From Rhizobiales bacterium UBA1912 (GTDB lineage Bacteria > Pseudomonadota > Alphaproteobacteria > Rhizobiales > Devosiaceae), in contig DDGC01000023.1 in the NCBI GenBank assembly GCA_002337455.1, positions 96,050-160,049 on the forward strand: 64,000 bases of DNA. Direction: 5' to 3'. This document shows positions 41,662 through 52,087 of the stretch, piece by piece (within the stretch, counting starts at the first letter, position 1; every line of letters starts with the position of its first letter). Below the pieces are notes generated by a model that saw only the letters and a program-made list of their open reading frames with translations, did no database searches and was not told the origin of the DNA. Made by a program: the position numbers and the translations under genes.

Positions 41662-42642
41662 CTACATGGGTTTTTTCAGCCATTTGCCGATCACGCCCGC
41701 GATGCCCTCGCGGAACATCAGGACGGCGATGACGAAAATGGTGCCCTGGAGGACGGTGACCCAGGCGCCGAAGCTCGCGAAATAGTTCTGCATGGTCACG
41801 ATGATGGCGGCGCCCACGATGGGCCCGAAAACCGTGTGCATGCCGCCCAGAAGCGCCATCAGCACCACTTCGCCTGACATGGACCAGTGAACGTCTGTGA
41901 GCGAGGCGAGCTGGAAGACCAGCGCCTTGGTGGCGCCTGCCGCCCCGGCCAAAGTGGCAGAGAGCACGAACACGGCAAGCTTGTAGCGATTGACGTGATA
42001 GCCGAGCGAGCGGGCGCGGGGCTCGTTCTCTCGGATGGCCTTGAGCACCTGCCCAAAGGGCGAGTGGATGATGCGGTAGATAAACAGCAGGCCGCCAAAG
42101 GCGATGAACAGGACGAAAAAGTAGAATGCCCTGTCGTCGGAAATATCGAAAAGCCCGAACAGCATGTTGCGCGGCACGGCCTGGATGCCGTCCTCGCCGC
42201 CGGTGAAAGGCGCCTGCAGGGCGAAGAAATACACCATTTGCGCGAAGGCCAGCGTAATCATGGCAAAATAGATGCCCTGCCGCCGGATGGCGAGGAGGCC
42301 GATCACCAGCCCCAGAAATGCCGCTGCACCGGCACCCATAAGAATGGACACTTCCGGGGTGAAGCCCCAGGCCTTGGCGGCGTGCGCCGAGACGTAGGCT
42401 GCGCCACCGAAATAGGCGGCATGGCCGAACGAAAGCAGGCCGCCATAGCCGAGCAGGAGATTGAAGGCGCAGGCAAAGAGCGCAAAGCACAGCACCTTCA
42501 TCAGAAAGACCGGGTAGAGAAAGAGCGGCGCAACCAGAAGGAACACCAGAAGGCCGGCAAAGATCATGATGTGGTGGCGTGGGATGCCCATATCGTGGGC
42601 CGGCGTGCGCGTTGTCTGGTCGGCCAAAGTCTGATCGCTCAT
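41662..42642 (-). CDS. livM: Branched-chain amino-acid-type ABC permease (LivM)
   Basis: The 326-residue inner-membrane permease has about nine to ten membrane segments and the LivM signature near AIRENEPRARSLGYHVNRYKL (here abbreviated around residues 200-220). It pairs with LivH, whose stop is adjacent. Last gene of the operon. Confidence 0.9.
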   Translation of the reverse strand: MSDQTLADQTTRTPAHDMGIPRHHIMIFAGLLVFLLVAPLFLYPVFLMKVLCFALFACAFNLLLGYGGLLSFGHAAYFGGAAYVSAHAAKAWGFTPEVSILMGAGAAAFLGLVIGLLAIRRQGIYFAMITLAFAQMVYFFALQAPFTGGEDGIQAVPRNMLFGLFDISDDRAFYFFVLFIAFGGLLFIYRIIHSPFGQVLKAIRENEPRARSLGYHVNRYKLAVFVLSATLAGAAGATKALVFQLASLTDVHWSMSGEVVLMALLGGMHTVFGPIVGAAIIVTMQNYFASFGAWVTVLQGTIFVIAVLMFREGIAGVIGKWLKKPM

Positions 42643-43530
42643 TTATACGGTCCTTCCGAACAGACCAGCGGGTTTGACCAAAAGCACGATGGCCATGATG
42701 ACGAATATGACGACGGCGGAACCCTCGGGATAAAACACCCGGGTGAGCCCCTCGACGATCCCCAGCCCGAACCCGGTGAGGATGGCTCCAAGGATCGAGC
42801 CCATGCCGCCGATCACCACAACGGCAAACACAACGATAATCAAATCGGCACCCATATTGGGATTGACCGAATAAATGGGCGCGGCAAGAACGCCCGCCAG
42901 GGCGGCCAGCCCCACGCCGAACCCGTAGGTCAGCGTGATGAGGCGCGGCACGTTAATGCCGAAGGCGCCAACCATCGTGGGGTTTTCGGTCGCGGCGCGC
43001 AGATAGGCGCCCAGGGGGGTCTTTTCGATCAGGAACCAGGTGCCAAAGCACACAACGACTGAAGCAACGACCACCCAGGCGCGGTAATTGGGCAGGAACA
43101 TGAAGCCGAGATTGGTGCCGCCCTGCAATTGGGAGGGAATTGTGTAAGCGAGGCCCGACACGCCATACTGGTTGCGGAACAAGCCCTGAATGATCAGCGC
43201 AAGGCCGAAGGTCAGGAGCAGGCCGTAGAGATGGTCGAGATGGTATAGCCTCGAGATCATCAACCGCTCGATGACGATGCCGGTCGCGCCCACGATGACC
43301 GGGACCAGCAGCAGGGCCCACCAATAGGGGATGCCCACATAGGTGAGCAGCATCCAGGCGACGAACGCCCCCATCATGTATTGGGCGCCGTGGGTGAAAT
43401 TGATGATGTTGAGCAGACCGAAGATGACCGCCAGCCCCAGACTGAGCAGGGCATAAAACGATCCGTTGATCAGCCCGAGCAGCAATTGCCCGAACAGGGC
43501 GGCAGCCGGAATGCCGAATATCTCGAACAT
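42643..43530 (-). CDS. livH: Branched-chain amino-acid-type ABC permease (LivH)
   Basis: A 295-residue permease with eight or so membrane segments: N-terminal LLLGLINGSFYALLSLGLAVIFG shown as LINGSFYALLSLGLAV, and the loop RAATENPTMVGAFGINVPR. It is translated right up to the livM start and separated from livJ by a stem-loop. Confidence 0.9.
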   Translation of the reverse strand: MFEIFGIPAAALFGQLLLGLINGSFYALLSLGLAVIFGLLNIINFTHGAQYMMGAFVAWMLLTYVGIPYWWALLLVPVIVGATGIVIERLMISRLYHLDHLYGLLLTFGLALIIQGLFRNQYGVSGLAYTIPSQLQGGTNLGFMFLPNYRAWVVVASVVVCFGTWFLIEKTPLGAYLRAATENPTMVGAFGINVPRLITLTYGFGVGLAALAGVLAAPIYSVNPNMGADLIIVVFAVVVIGGMGSILGAILTGFGLGIVEGLTRVFYPEGSAVVIFVIMAIVLLVKPAGLFGRTV

Positions 43531-43560
43531 GGGCGTCTAGCTTTCAAAGGCTTGAAGTGA

Positions 43561-43592
43561 GGGACGCGCCGGGGAGGAAACCGGCGCATCCC
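43561..43592 (-). terminator. Stem-loop between livJ and livH (attenuator)
   Basis: GGGACGCGCCGG and CCGGCGCATCCC form a 12-bp stem; in the leftward RNA the one irregular pair is a G-U wobble. No T-run follows, so it probably stops exonucleases or part of the transcripts, leaving more livJ than livHM mRNA. Confidence 0.55.
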
Positions 43593-43613
43593 GATTTGTG
43601 TCAACGGCCGATT

Positions 43614-44810
43614 TTACTCGACCAGTTCGCACCCGCCCTGATCGAGCGGACGGAAGGCGTTTGCTGCCGGAATTGTATAGCCGAGCTCGTAATAGTCCCA
43701 GGGACCTTCCGACTGGTCGGGCGATTTGACCCGGAACAGGTACATGTCGTGGATCTTGCGGCCGTCGGCGCGGACTTCACCCTGGCCGAACAGCGGATCG
43801 GATGTCGGCATGGCCTTCATCGCTTCCATGACAGGACCGGCTTCGACGCTCTGGGTTTCCTCGATGGCCTTGAGATAGTGCAGCACGCCCGCATAGACGC
43901 CGGCATGGACCATTGTGGGCATGTCGCCATCATTTTGCTCGGCGAAACGCTGCGACCACTCGCGGGTGCCGTCGTTGAGGTCCCAATAAAAGCTCTCGGT
44001 GAGCACGAGGCCCTGAGCGGTTTCAAGACCGAGCGCGTGCACGTCGGTGATGAACATCAGGAGCGCCGCCAACGACTGGCCGGACTGGGTGATGCCGAAT
44101 TCGGAGGCCTGCTTGATGGCGTTGATCGTGTCACCGCCCGCATTGGCAAGGCCGATCACCTTGGCACCCGAGGATTGGGCCTGCAGCAGATAGGAGGAGA
44201 AATCCTGGCCGGGGAAGGGGTGACGCACTGTGCCCAGCACTTCGCCGCCGGCTGCTTCGACGACCGCGGCGGTGTCGGTTTCGAGCGCGTGGCCGAAGGC
44301 ATAGTCGGCGGTGAGGAAGAACCAGCTATCGGCGCCGGTTTCCACCATCGCCGAGCCGGTGCCGTTGGCCAGGGCCCAGGTGTCATAGGTCCAGTGGATG
44401 GTGTTGGGCGAGCATTGCGGGCCCGTCAGGTCTGCGGAACCCGCGCCGGAGTTGATAAAGATCCGATCTTTTTCGCGGGTGATTTCATTGACGGCGAGGG
44501 CCGCCGAGGAGGTGGGTACGTCGAAAATGGCGTGGACGCCCTCTTCGTCGTACCACTGGCGGGCGATGGTCGATGCCACGTCCGGCTTGTTCTGGTGGTC
44601 GGCCGAGATGATCTCGACGTTGATGCCCTTGTCGGCGGCCATGAAGTCCTCGACGGCCATCTGGGCTGCGATCACCGAGCCTTCGCCGGACAGATCGGCA
44701 TAGATGCCCGAGCGATCGTTGAGTACGCCGATCTTGACGTCGATCGCGTAGGCCGAGCCGGCCATGGCGGTTGCCATGGCGAGGGCCAGGATTGGGGTTG
44801 AGATTTTCAC
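43614..44810 (-). CDS. livJ: Periplasmic ligand-binding protein of a Liv-type importer
   Basis: A 398-residue receptor with a signal peptide (cleavage near AYA, residue 22) and a Peripla_BP_6 fold (VKIGVLNDRSGIYADLSGEGS, then TADYAFGH, VVEAAGGEVLG). The start is a GTG after GGGAGG; a longer frame reaching 45326 overlaps livF and was rejected. The ligand cannot be deduced from sequence, but linkage to 3-hydroxybutyrate dehydrogenase makes a small hydroxy or keto acid plausible. Confidence 0.9.
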   Translation of the reverse strand: MKISTPILALAMATAMAGSAYAIDVKIGVLNDRSGIYADLSGEGSVIAAQMAVEDFMAADKGINVEIISADHQNKPDVASTIARQWYDEEGVHAIFDVPTSSAALAVNEITREKDRIFINSGAGSADLTGPQCSPNTIHWTYDTWALANGTGSAMVETGADSWFFLTADYAFGHALETDTAAVVEAAGGEVLGTVRHPFPGQDFSSYLLQAQSSGAKVIGLANAGGDTINAIKQASEFGITQSGQSLAALLMFITDVHALGLETAQGLVLTESFYWDLNDGTREWSQRFAEQNDGDMPTMVHAGVYAGVLHYLKAIEETQSVEAGPVMEAMKAMPTSDPLFGQGEVRADGRKIHDMYLFRVKSPDQSEGPWDYYELGYTIPAANAFRPLDQGGCELVE

Positions 44811-44872
44811 GTTGCTATCCTCCCTTGGTGAAACGTGACCGGACGCTTGTTTCAAAGCGCGCCGGGGTGGTG

Positions 44873-45593
<721 letters not shown>

Positions 45594-45601
<8 letters not shown>

Positions 45602-46352
45602 GGCCAACTCCGATATAGGCTTCGACGACCCGGGGGTCTTTCGAGACGGTTTCATAGGGGCCTTCGGCGAGCACCTGCCCGCGCGCCAGAACCGTTATGG
45701 TGTCGGAAAGATCGGCGACGACCGAGAGGTTGTGCTCGACCATCAGGGTGGTGCGGTTGGCGGAAATACGCTTGATCAATGCCGAGATGCGTTCGACGTC
45801 CTCCTGGGCCATGCCGGCCATGGGCTCGTCGAGCAGCAGCATTTGGGGTTCAAGCGCCAGAGTGGTTGCGATCTCGAGCGCCCGCTTGCGTCCATATGAC
45901 AGCTCGTCGGCTGTCTCATCGGCAAAGCCGCTCAACCCGACTTCATCGACCCTGTGGCGGGCCTCCTCGTCGAACTGCCTGAGGACTGTCTGGCTGCGCC
46001 AGAAATCGAAACTGTCGCCGCGCCGGCGCTGCAGGGCGACGCGGACGTTTTCAAGCACTGTCAGTTTGGGAAACACCGCCGAAATCTGAAACGAGCGCAC
46101 CATGCCCATCCGCGCGATGTCGGAGGACTGCATTGTGGTGATGTCCTTGCCGTCGAAGGTGATGGTCCCGGCGGTGGGCTGGAGGAATTTGGTCAGAAGA
46201 TTGAAGCAGGTGGTCTTGCCAGCGCCATTGGGCCCGATCAGCGCATGGATCGACCCGCGCCTGACGCTGAGGTCGACGTCTTTGACGGCGAAAAAGCCGG
46301 CAAACTGCTTGGTCATGCCCCTGGCGGCGAGGATGATGTCGGGTTCGCTCAT
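45594..46352 (-). CDS. livG: Liv-type ABC ATPase (LivG)
   Basis: A 252-residue ATPase with Walker A GPNGAGKTT (40-48), the LivG-specific signature LSYGRKR, Walker B LLLDEPMAGM and H-loop VEHN. Its ATG overlaps the dehydrogenase stop (ATGA), so the transporter is translated together with that enzyme. Confidence 0.9.
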
Positions 46353-47140
46353 TTTGCCGTCCACCCTCCATCGATCGAAATTGCAGCGCCGGTGATCGAG
46401 CGGGCAAGGTCCGCGCTGAGGTACAGCGCCAGTTCGGCGATTTCCTCGGGCTGGACGAATTGCCGTGTGGGCTGGGGCGCGAGCATGATTTTGCGCACCA
46501 CATCGCTCTCGCTCATCTTGTGGACCTGCGCCTGATCGGCGACCTGCGTTGCAACCAAGGGTGTCCAGACATAGCCTGGACAGATGGCGTTTACAGTAAC
46601 GCCGCATTCGGCCGCCTCGAGCGCGACGGTTTTGGTCAGCCCCACAACCGCGTGCTTGGTGGCGACATAGGCCGATTTATAGGGCGAGGCGCGCAGGCCG
46701 TGCGCCGAAGCGATATTGATGATCCTGCCCCAGCCATTGGCCTTCATGGTTGGCAGGGCGGCGCGGATTGTATGAAACGCACTGTCGAGGCTGATGGCGA
46801 TGACGCGATCCCACTCGTCGGGCGGAAAATCCTCAATGGCGGCTATGCGCTGTATGCCTGCATTGTTGACAAGGATGTCGATGCGCCCGAAGCGTTCGAT
46901 CACCCGGTTGGCCAGGGCGTGGCTCTGCGCGTTGTCGGCCAGATCGGCATGTTCGTAGTGCGGGGGGATGGCAGCCTGGGCGCCGAGCGCGGACATGATC
47001 TCGCGCGCTGCATCTTCAGTTTCGAGGCCGTGAACCACGACCTGGCACCCTGCCTCGACAAAGCGCCGGGCGATGGCGTGCCCAATTCCGCTGGTCGCGC
47101 CGGTAACCAGCACGATCTTTCCCGCAACGCCGACTGTCAC
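46349..47140 (-). CDS. 3-hydroxybutyrate dehydrogenase-type SDR
   Basis: The 263-residue enzyme matches bacterial D-3-hydroxybutyrate dehydrogenases: VTGATSGIGHA, NNAGIQ, catalytic Ser in NIASAHGL, Tyr/Lys in YVATKHAVVGLTK, and NAICPGYVWTPLV, the last being typical of this group. It would oxidise 3-hydroxybutyrate to acetoacetate with NAD. It is the first gene of the operon with the Liv-type transporter. Confidence 0.85.
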   Translation of the reverse strand: MTVGVAGKIVLVTGATSGIGHAIARRFVEAGCQVVVHGLETEDAAREIMSALGAQAAIPPHYEHADLADNAQSHALANRVIERFGRIDILVNNAGIQRIAAIEDFPPDEWDRVIAISLDSAFHTIRAALPTMKANGWGRIINIASAHGLRASPYKSAYVATKHAVVGLTKTVALEAAECGVTVNAICPGYVWTPLVATQVADQAQVHKMSESDVVRKIMLAPQPTRQFVQPEEIAELALYLSADLARSITGAAISIDGGWTAK

Positions 47141-47166
47141 GCTGTCTCCACCCTTGTTTTATTCCA

Positions 47167-47256
47167 GCGCGTTTCCGCGCTGGGTCTTTGTTTTGTCGCG
47201 CTTCCGAACCGGATAAGTGGTGCCCACTTCTCCTGGAAGCACTCCAGCGCATTTCT
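47167..47256. repeat. Rhizobial intergenic palindromic element (RIME-like)
   Basis: The stretch contains CCAGCGCG...CGCGCTGG followed by CTTCCGAACCGGATAAGTGG and, in inverted form, CCACTTCTCCTGGAAG. The palindrome with an AAGTGG-TGC-CCACTT centre is the type scattered between genes in many Hyphomicrobiales genomes. Family assignment is from memory of the pattern. Confidence 0.5.
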
Positions 47257-47276
47257 GCGCTTGTTGGGGACAGTGT

Positions 47277-47292
47277 TTCAAGATGCGTGCCA
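47277..47292 (-). promoter_or_regulatory. Possible sigma-54 promoter of the dehydrogenase-liv operon
   Basis: Read leftward: TGGCAC-GCATC-TTGAA. The -24 element is perfect and spacing correct, but the -12 GC is changed to GA. A sigma-54 activator gene lies immediately upstream in the same direction. Confidence 0.45.
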
Positions 47293-47408
47293 AGTCTGCT
47301 GCACGAGTCGAAAGCCGCCGATTTCGGCGCTTTCTTTCGGGGTCAACGTTATTCGCTCGGACTTTATGTCCGGAAATCCGGACGAATGTTTCCGAAAAAA
47401 CGGACAGA

Positions 47409-48827
47409 TCAGTTGCTCAGATCGTAGCGCTTGAGCTTTTCGTAGAACTGGCTGCGGGAGACGCCGAGCAATTGGGCGGCCCGCGTCCTGCTGCCATCGG
47501 CCCGGCGCAGGGCATCGAGGATGGCTTCGCGCTCGGCCCGGGCACGGGCGTGGGCAAGATCGTCGAGCTCGGCTTCGCTCGCGGACCCGAGCAGCCGGGG
47601 CTTACGGCGCGGCATGGCCTTTGCAATCACGGTTTCGTCCAGCACTTCACCCGGGGCGATTGCCGCGGCGCGCTCGAGCACGTTGCGCAATTCACGCACA
47701 TTGCCGGGCCAATCGTAGCGCGAGAGCAGGGCGATGGCTTCGGGCTCAATGATCCAGCCGCGCATGTCCTGGGCGCGCGGGATGTCCTCGAGCAGTCGCT
47801 CGCAGATCATGGCGATATCGCCGATCCTGTCGCGCAGCGGTGGCACGTTTATGGTCAGGACCGCGATGCGGTAATAGAGATCGGCCCGGAAGGTTCTGGC
47901 TTCCATCAGGGTTTCGAGATCCTGGGAGGTGGCGGCAATGATGCGCACGTCGATCTTTTTGAGCGCGTTGGAGCCGAGCGCCTCGATTTCGCCTTCCTGG
48001 AGCACGCGCAGGAATTTGGCCTGAATGGAGAGCGGCATGTCGCCGATTTCATCGAGAAACAGCGTGCCGCCATGGGCCAGCTCGAACTTTCCGGGGCGGG
48101 GCTTTTTCTCGGCGCCGGTGTAGGCGCCGGGCGATACGCCGAAAAATTCCGATTCCAGCAGGGCCTCGGGGATGGCGGCCATGTTGACGGCAACGAAGGG
48201 GCCCTCGGCCCGGTCCGATGCCTGATGGATGGCGTGGGCGAGCAATTCCTTGCCGGTGCCGGTTTCGCCCAGAATGAGCGCAGGGCCGTCGCGCAGGGCG
48301 AAGCGACGGATCTGGGATTTAAGCTCGGTCACCACCTCGCTTACGCCCACGAAATTGGACAGGGAATATTTGGTCTGGCGCTCGCGGCTCAAGGCGGCCT
48401 GGGCGCGCGAGAGCTGCTTTTGCAGCGTTTCGACCTTTTTGAGGATCGGCTGGAGGTAGTCGACGTTGTCGTAGAACACAAAGCCGATAGCGCCCTGTAC
48501 GCTTCCCTCCTCGTCCTTGAGCGGTATGCGGCAGACGACAAGCTGGCGGTCGCCGATCTTCATGATGTCGAGCAGGTTGGGGCGTCCGGTTTCAACGACC
48601 TTGCGCAGCTGGGAGTTGGGCAGGATGTCTTCGACCGGCAAGCCGAGGGGCTCGAAATCGTCGGCCATTTTCAAGAGCCGGCGGTAGCGGCCATCGAGCC
48701 AGGTGATATGGGCCTGACTGTCCACCATGATGGCGCCTTCGAAATATTCGCGCAAAAGGTTGAACGCACCCATCGCCTCCTTGACGAGCGCGGGCGGTGT
48801 CATGCCGACTGGATCACGATGGGCCAT
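47409..48827 (-). CDS. Sigma-54-dependent activator with PAS sensor
   Basis: A 472-residue enhancer-binding protein: PAS-like sensor (about 25-130), coiled linker (130-155), AAA+ domain with Walker A GETGTGKE (187-194), GAYTGA (234-239, Tyr in place of the usual Phe) and Walker B TLFLDEIGD, then a Fis-type HTH (TRAAQLLGVSRSQFYEKL). The start follows AAGGGAGG. Its target is probably the following 3-hydroxybutyrate dehydrogenase-liv operon. Aromatic replacement in the loop is tolerated in several family members. Confidence 0.88.
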   Translation of the reverse strand: MAHRDPVGMTPPALVKEAMGAFNLLREYFEGAIMVDSQAHITWLDGRYRRLLKMADDFEPLGLPVEDILPNSQLRKVVETGRPNLLDIMKIGDRQLVVCRIPLKDEEGSVQGAIGFVFYDNVDYLQPILKKVETLQKQLSRAQAALSRERQTKYSLSNFVGVSEVVTELKSQIRRFALRDGPALILGETGTGKELLAHAIHQASDRAEGPFVAVNMAAIPEALLESEFFGVSPGAYTGAEKKPRPGKFELAHGGTLFLDEIGDMPLSIQAKFLRVLQEGEIEALGSNALKKIDVRIIAATSQDLETLMEARTFRADLYYRIAVLTINVPPLRDRIGDIAMICERLLEDIPRAQDMRGWIIEPEAIALLSRYDWPGNVRELRNVLERAAAIAPGEVLDETVIAKAMPRRKPRLLGSASEAELDDLAHARARAEREAILDALRRADGSRTRAAQLLGVSRSQFYEKLKRYDLSN

Positions 48828-48950
48828 TGGGTCCTCCCTTGTCGCGAGCCTATGCGCGCAGGCGCGCGCCCGCAACTGTGGTGCCGCTCCGAGTCCTTTG
48901 TTGGTCGCGCGATCGAACCGGAAAAGTCTGCAACTTGTCCTGATCGCACT

Positions 48951-49343
48951 CTAGGTTTCCGCGCGTCCCGTAGCATCACGGTCGCGTTCGTAATGATTTG
49001 TGAGCGGGAATGGGGGCAGCCATGACTCGCGGCGGATGGTCCAGCTTTCGTATGTCGGCACCAGCTGGTCGGGGGCATCAAGGCTCCCAAGATGGATTTC
49101 GATTTCGTCATCGGTGCGGGCAAAGACCGACGCGCCGCAGCGGGGACAGAAAAACCGCCCGGCATAGTCGCGGGTTTCGCCTTTTATCGTCACCGCATCC
49201 TCGGGGAATACCGCGGCGGCGTAAAAAAGCGCGCCGTGATGCTTGCGGCAATCGAGACAGTGGCAAATGCCGACCCGGTAGGGCTGTCCCGACGCCACGA
49301 TCCTTACGTTGCCGCACAGGCAACCACCGGTGAAGCTGTCCAT
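48951..49343 (-). CDS. GFA-family (CENP-V/GFA domain) protein
   Basis: The 130-residue protein shows the zinc sites of the family: GGCLCGNVR (C-x-C), ICHCLDCRK, and FFCPRCGASVF. Family members include a glutathione-formaldehyde adduct enzyme, but most are uncharacterised. It is close to, but probably not in an operon with, the HupE-like gene 33 bases upstream. Confidence 0.88.
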   Translation of the reverse strand: MDSFTGGCLCGNVRIVASGQPYRVGICHCLDCRKHHGALFYAAAVFPEDAVTIKGETRDYAGRFFCPRCGASVFARTDDEIEIHLGSLDAPDQLVPTYESWTIRRESWLPPFPLTNHYERDRDATGRAET

Positions 49344-49376
49344 ATTGGGTCTCCTTTCGATGGGGCAGGGAGCGTT

Positions 49377-50681
49377 TCAGGTTTTCGGTGGCGCGGGAGC
49401 GTATCGGCTGGCGAGCATGGCCAGAACGGCGCCGGCGGTGAGGGCGGCAATGATGTGGGGCGCGTAGGCGCCCAGGGCATCGGCCATCTCGGCGAGGGGA
49501 TTGTTCATCCCGAGCCGCGCCGCCACCCAGCCGATTGCCGCCAATAGCGCGGTCAGACCGCCAGCGATGCGAACCGGCGTATAGAACCCCGATCGGGCCA
49601 GCATGAGAAGCGCGGGCATGGCGGCAAGCACTATGGCAAGCTGGACCAGCTCGATGCCCAGATTGAACCCCAGCAGGCTCAGGATCAATTGGGGTGTCGA
49701 CAGGTCGAGTTCGGCCAGGGTGAACGAGAACGCCATGCCGTGAATCAGCCCGAACGCGCCGGCAATATAGACCTCCCTGCCGGCAAAGAGCGGGCGCAGG
49801 GCATGGACGGCCCCGATCATTATCGTGAGCGCGATCAGCACTTCGATGGGCTGCTGGGGCAGTTCGAGCCGCAAAAGCCCGGCCAGAACCAGCGTGGCCG
49901 AATGCCCGATGGTAAAGGCGGTTACGATCCGTACGATCTTCCAGAGACTGGCTTGGCTGCCCGCATAGCCGCGCCATGCGCCGGACGTGGCCAGAAGCGG
50001 CGCGGGGAGCAGCAGGACGAGGAGGAACAACAGATGGTCGGTTCCGGCCGCAATGTGGGTCATGCCAAGCTGCATCATGTGCACAAAGCCGGTCAAATAA
50101 GAGCCCGCGGAGAGGTCCAGCGACAGCGGCGCTATGGTGCCATCGACGGGGTTGACCTGGATGACGCCGACCTGCGTGCTCTCGCTGCTGTCGGGCTCGA
50201 CCTGGCCGTTCATCCAGTCCTGGCGCACCGAAACCAGAATGGCATGGGTGACGACCTGGTGAATGACCGCGTCATAGTCCAGAACGAACGCGGTGGTTGT
50301 GAGGCCGGGGGGCGGGGTGAGCACCAGTTCGGCCCCGAGCTCGGCATAGAGCCCGGCGTCGGTCCGGGCTTGCTCCACCGAAATGTCACCAACAAAAACC
50401 GTCCAGGCGGTGCCATCTTCGGCCAGCGCCGCCGTGTGGGTCAGAAGATAATCGGCGATTTCGGGCTCATGGCCGGCGACGAATGCTGAGGGGTCCGCCC
50501 CGAAGTCAAAGCCTGTGGCCAGACCGAGATCGGTGATGGGGATATGAATTTGCGCTTCGACCCGGTCATGGAAAACGTCGAGAAGCAGAAGCGAATTGGG
50601 CATAGGATGGGCAAAGGTGGCGGCGGCGCCGGCGAACACCGCCAGCACCGCAACCACCAGCTTCCATGCGAGCGATTTCAT
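49377..50681 (-). CDS. HupE/UreJ-family membrane protein with N-terminal extension
   Basis: A 434-residue protein with a signal peptide ending in FAHP, a beta-rich exported domain (about 25-190) and a C-terminal HupE/UreJ membrane domain with about seven segments. Conserved features are GMTHIAAGTDHLLFLLVLLLPAPL in part, FTIGHSATLVLA, and FGLIHGMAFSF, whose histidines resemble a metal (nickel or other) permease path. No hydrogenase or urease genes are nearby. It overlaps the DUF3500 gene (ATGA). Confidence 0.82.
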   Translation of the reverse strand: MKSLAWKLVVAVLAVFAGAAATFAHPMPNSLLLLDVFHDRVEAQIHIPITDLGLATGFDFGADPSAFVAGHEPEIADYLLTHTAALAEDGTAWTVFVGDISVEQARTDAGLYAELGAELVLTPPPGLTTTAFVLDYDAVIHQVVTHAILVSVRQDWMNGQVEPDSSESTQVGVIQVNPVDGTIAPLSLDLSAGSYLTGFVHMMQLGMTHIAAGTDHLLFLLVLLLPAPLLATSGAWRGYAGSQASLWKIVRIVTAFTIGHSATLVLAGLLRLELPQQPIEVLIALTIMIGAVHALRPLFAGREVYIAGAFGLIHGMAFSFTLAELDLSTPQLILSLLGFNLGIELVQLAIVLAAMPALLMLARSGFYTPVRIAGGLTALLAAIGWVAARLGMNNPLAEMADALGAYAPHIIAALTAGAVLAMLASRYAPAPPKT

Positions 50682-51934
50682 GCACCGGATCCGGCAAAAT
50701 CATAGACCGCGCCGTAATCGGCTTCATGATCGCGCCAGATGGTGTGGTAGTGAATCTGATCGCCAAAAACGACGCCGTTCTGGCAGACAAATTCGATCCA
50801 GACCCCCGGCCCGTCGATCCGCACGTAATCGCCGTGACTGGTGAGGCTTGTATCGCCCGAATACCCGATATAGGTCTCGTCCAGCTGCTCGGCATACTGG
50901 GCCATGATCGCCTCGGTGGTCTCGGTCGTCGTATCGCCGACCCATTCGCGGATCGCGGCCAGAACCCGCTCTTTCTGGGCGTCGTCGAGCTGGCTGACGG
51001 CCAGCCCCAGTTTGGTCTCGGGGAACTGCCCATCCTTGCCTGGGCCAAGCAGGACGTCGGAGAAACTCGATTCGAGTCTCGCCGCTTCAAGCTGCTCGTC
51101 GGACAGGGATGCGAGCATATCGACCATGGCGTCGCGGTCGTCGTCGAGCGGCGCATAGGTCACCCCGTCCTTTATCCAGACTTTGGGTTCCACGCCGATG
51201 AAATTGGGGGTCGCGCTGACCTCGCTGCCGCCGGAAAACGTTCTCAGGACCGCCAAATGGTGGCCACCGAATTGCAATTGCCAGGGATCGGCGGTGCCGG
51301 GCTCGCCGAGAAAGGCGATCAGGTAGGTGCCGCTCGAATAGCTCAGGGCGGGGCCGCCTCCGCCCATGCCGTCGGGCGGGGCCATGGCATCATCGGCGGG
51401 CATCTCCATGCCCTCGGGTGGCTCGCCGCCCGGTGCGCCGCCACCGCTGGCCTGGGAAGCTGTCAGGATGTCGTCGGCCATCATGATCTGGGTGATCTCG
51501 TCAAAGCCGTCGCCGGGGCTGTCGCTGCTGGCCGCCATCAACACCGCCATCGCCGCCTGGCGCTGGGTATCGTCGAGATCGGACATCAAAATGCCGACGC
51601 GGCAGTCGGCGCCGCAGGGCAGATTGGACCACGCCGTCGAATTCTCCTCGGTCAGCGCAAGAACCACCTGCGCCCGCTGATCGTCGCTCAATGTGTCGAG
51701 AAAGGCCTGGGCCGTGCACGCGACAAGCGCCGCGACGCCCGTTTGTTCGGCGCAGCTCTCGGGAATGGCAGCATCCTGGCCGGGTTGATCGATGCCGGTA
51801 ATTTGGACCGCCCCGTCATCGAGAAGTTCCGCAGTGGCGGCGGTCTCCGACGTCTGCGCATGGCCGGGGCCTATGAGCATTGCACTCGCGGCGAGCAATC
51901 CCGCCATCAATCGGATTGTGTGACTGGACTTCAT
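50678..51934 (-). CDS. Exported DUF3500-domain protein
   Basis: A 418-residue protein with a signal peptide (cleavage near GHA, residue 26). A Gly/Met-rich linker (GGGAPGGEPPEGMEMP) precedes the DUF3500 domain, which has LSYSSGTYLIAFLGEP, WQLQFGGHHLAV, and the C-terminal FGDQIHYHTIWRD. The histidine pairs GGHH and HYH suggest metal binding. It is coupled by ATGA to the HupE-like gene, and this gene pair appears to form one exported-membrane system. Confidence 0.8.
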   Translation of the reverse strand: MKSSHTIRLMAGLLAASAMLIGPGHAQTSETAATAELLDDGAVQITGIDQPGQDAAIPESCAEQTGVAALVACTAQAFLDTLSDDQRAQVVLALTEENSTAWSNLPCGADCRVGILMSDLDDTQRQAAMAVLMAASSDSPGDGFDEITQIMMADDILTASQASGGGAPGGEPPEGMEMPADDAMAPPDGMGGGGPALSYSSGTYLIAFLGEPGTADPWQLQFGGHHLAVLRTFSGGSEVSATPNFIGVEPKVWIKDGVTYAPLDDDRDAMVDMLASLSDEQLEAARLESSFSDVLLGPGKDGQFPETKLGLAVSQLDDAQKERVLAAIREWVGDTTTETTEAIMAQYAEQLDETYIGYSGDTSLTSHGDYVRIDGPGVWIEFVCQNGVVFGDQIHYHTIWRDHEADYGAVYDFAGSGA

Positions 51935-52087
51935 TGCACCCTCCGTTTGCCGGCGCTCTCAGCCTCGCAGAGTTCCGCTTTCGCTGGCGCTGCCCCCTAA
52001 CGGTGCGCCAGCTTGGCGCGCAAGACAAGCTTTCAGTTGTGACAATCTGGCAATGTTTGCGGCGCTCCAGAGGTCATGTTCTTGCCT

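Noticed and set aside
47217..49025. 602-codon plus-strand frame opposite the PAS/sigma-54 activator
   Set aside because: Antisense shadow; no motif, and the minus strand encodes a clear enhancer-binding protein.
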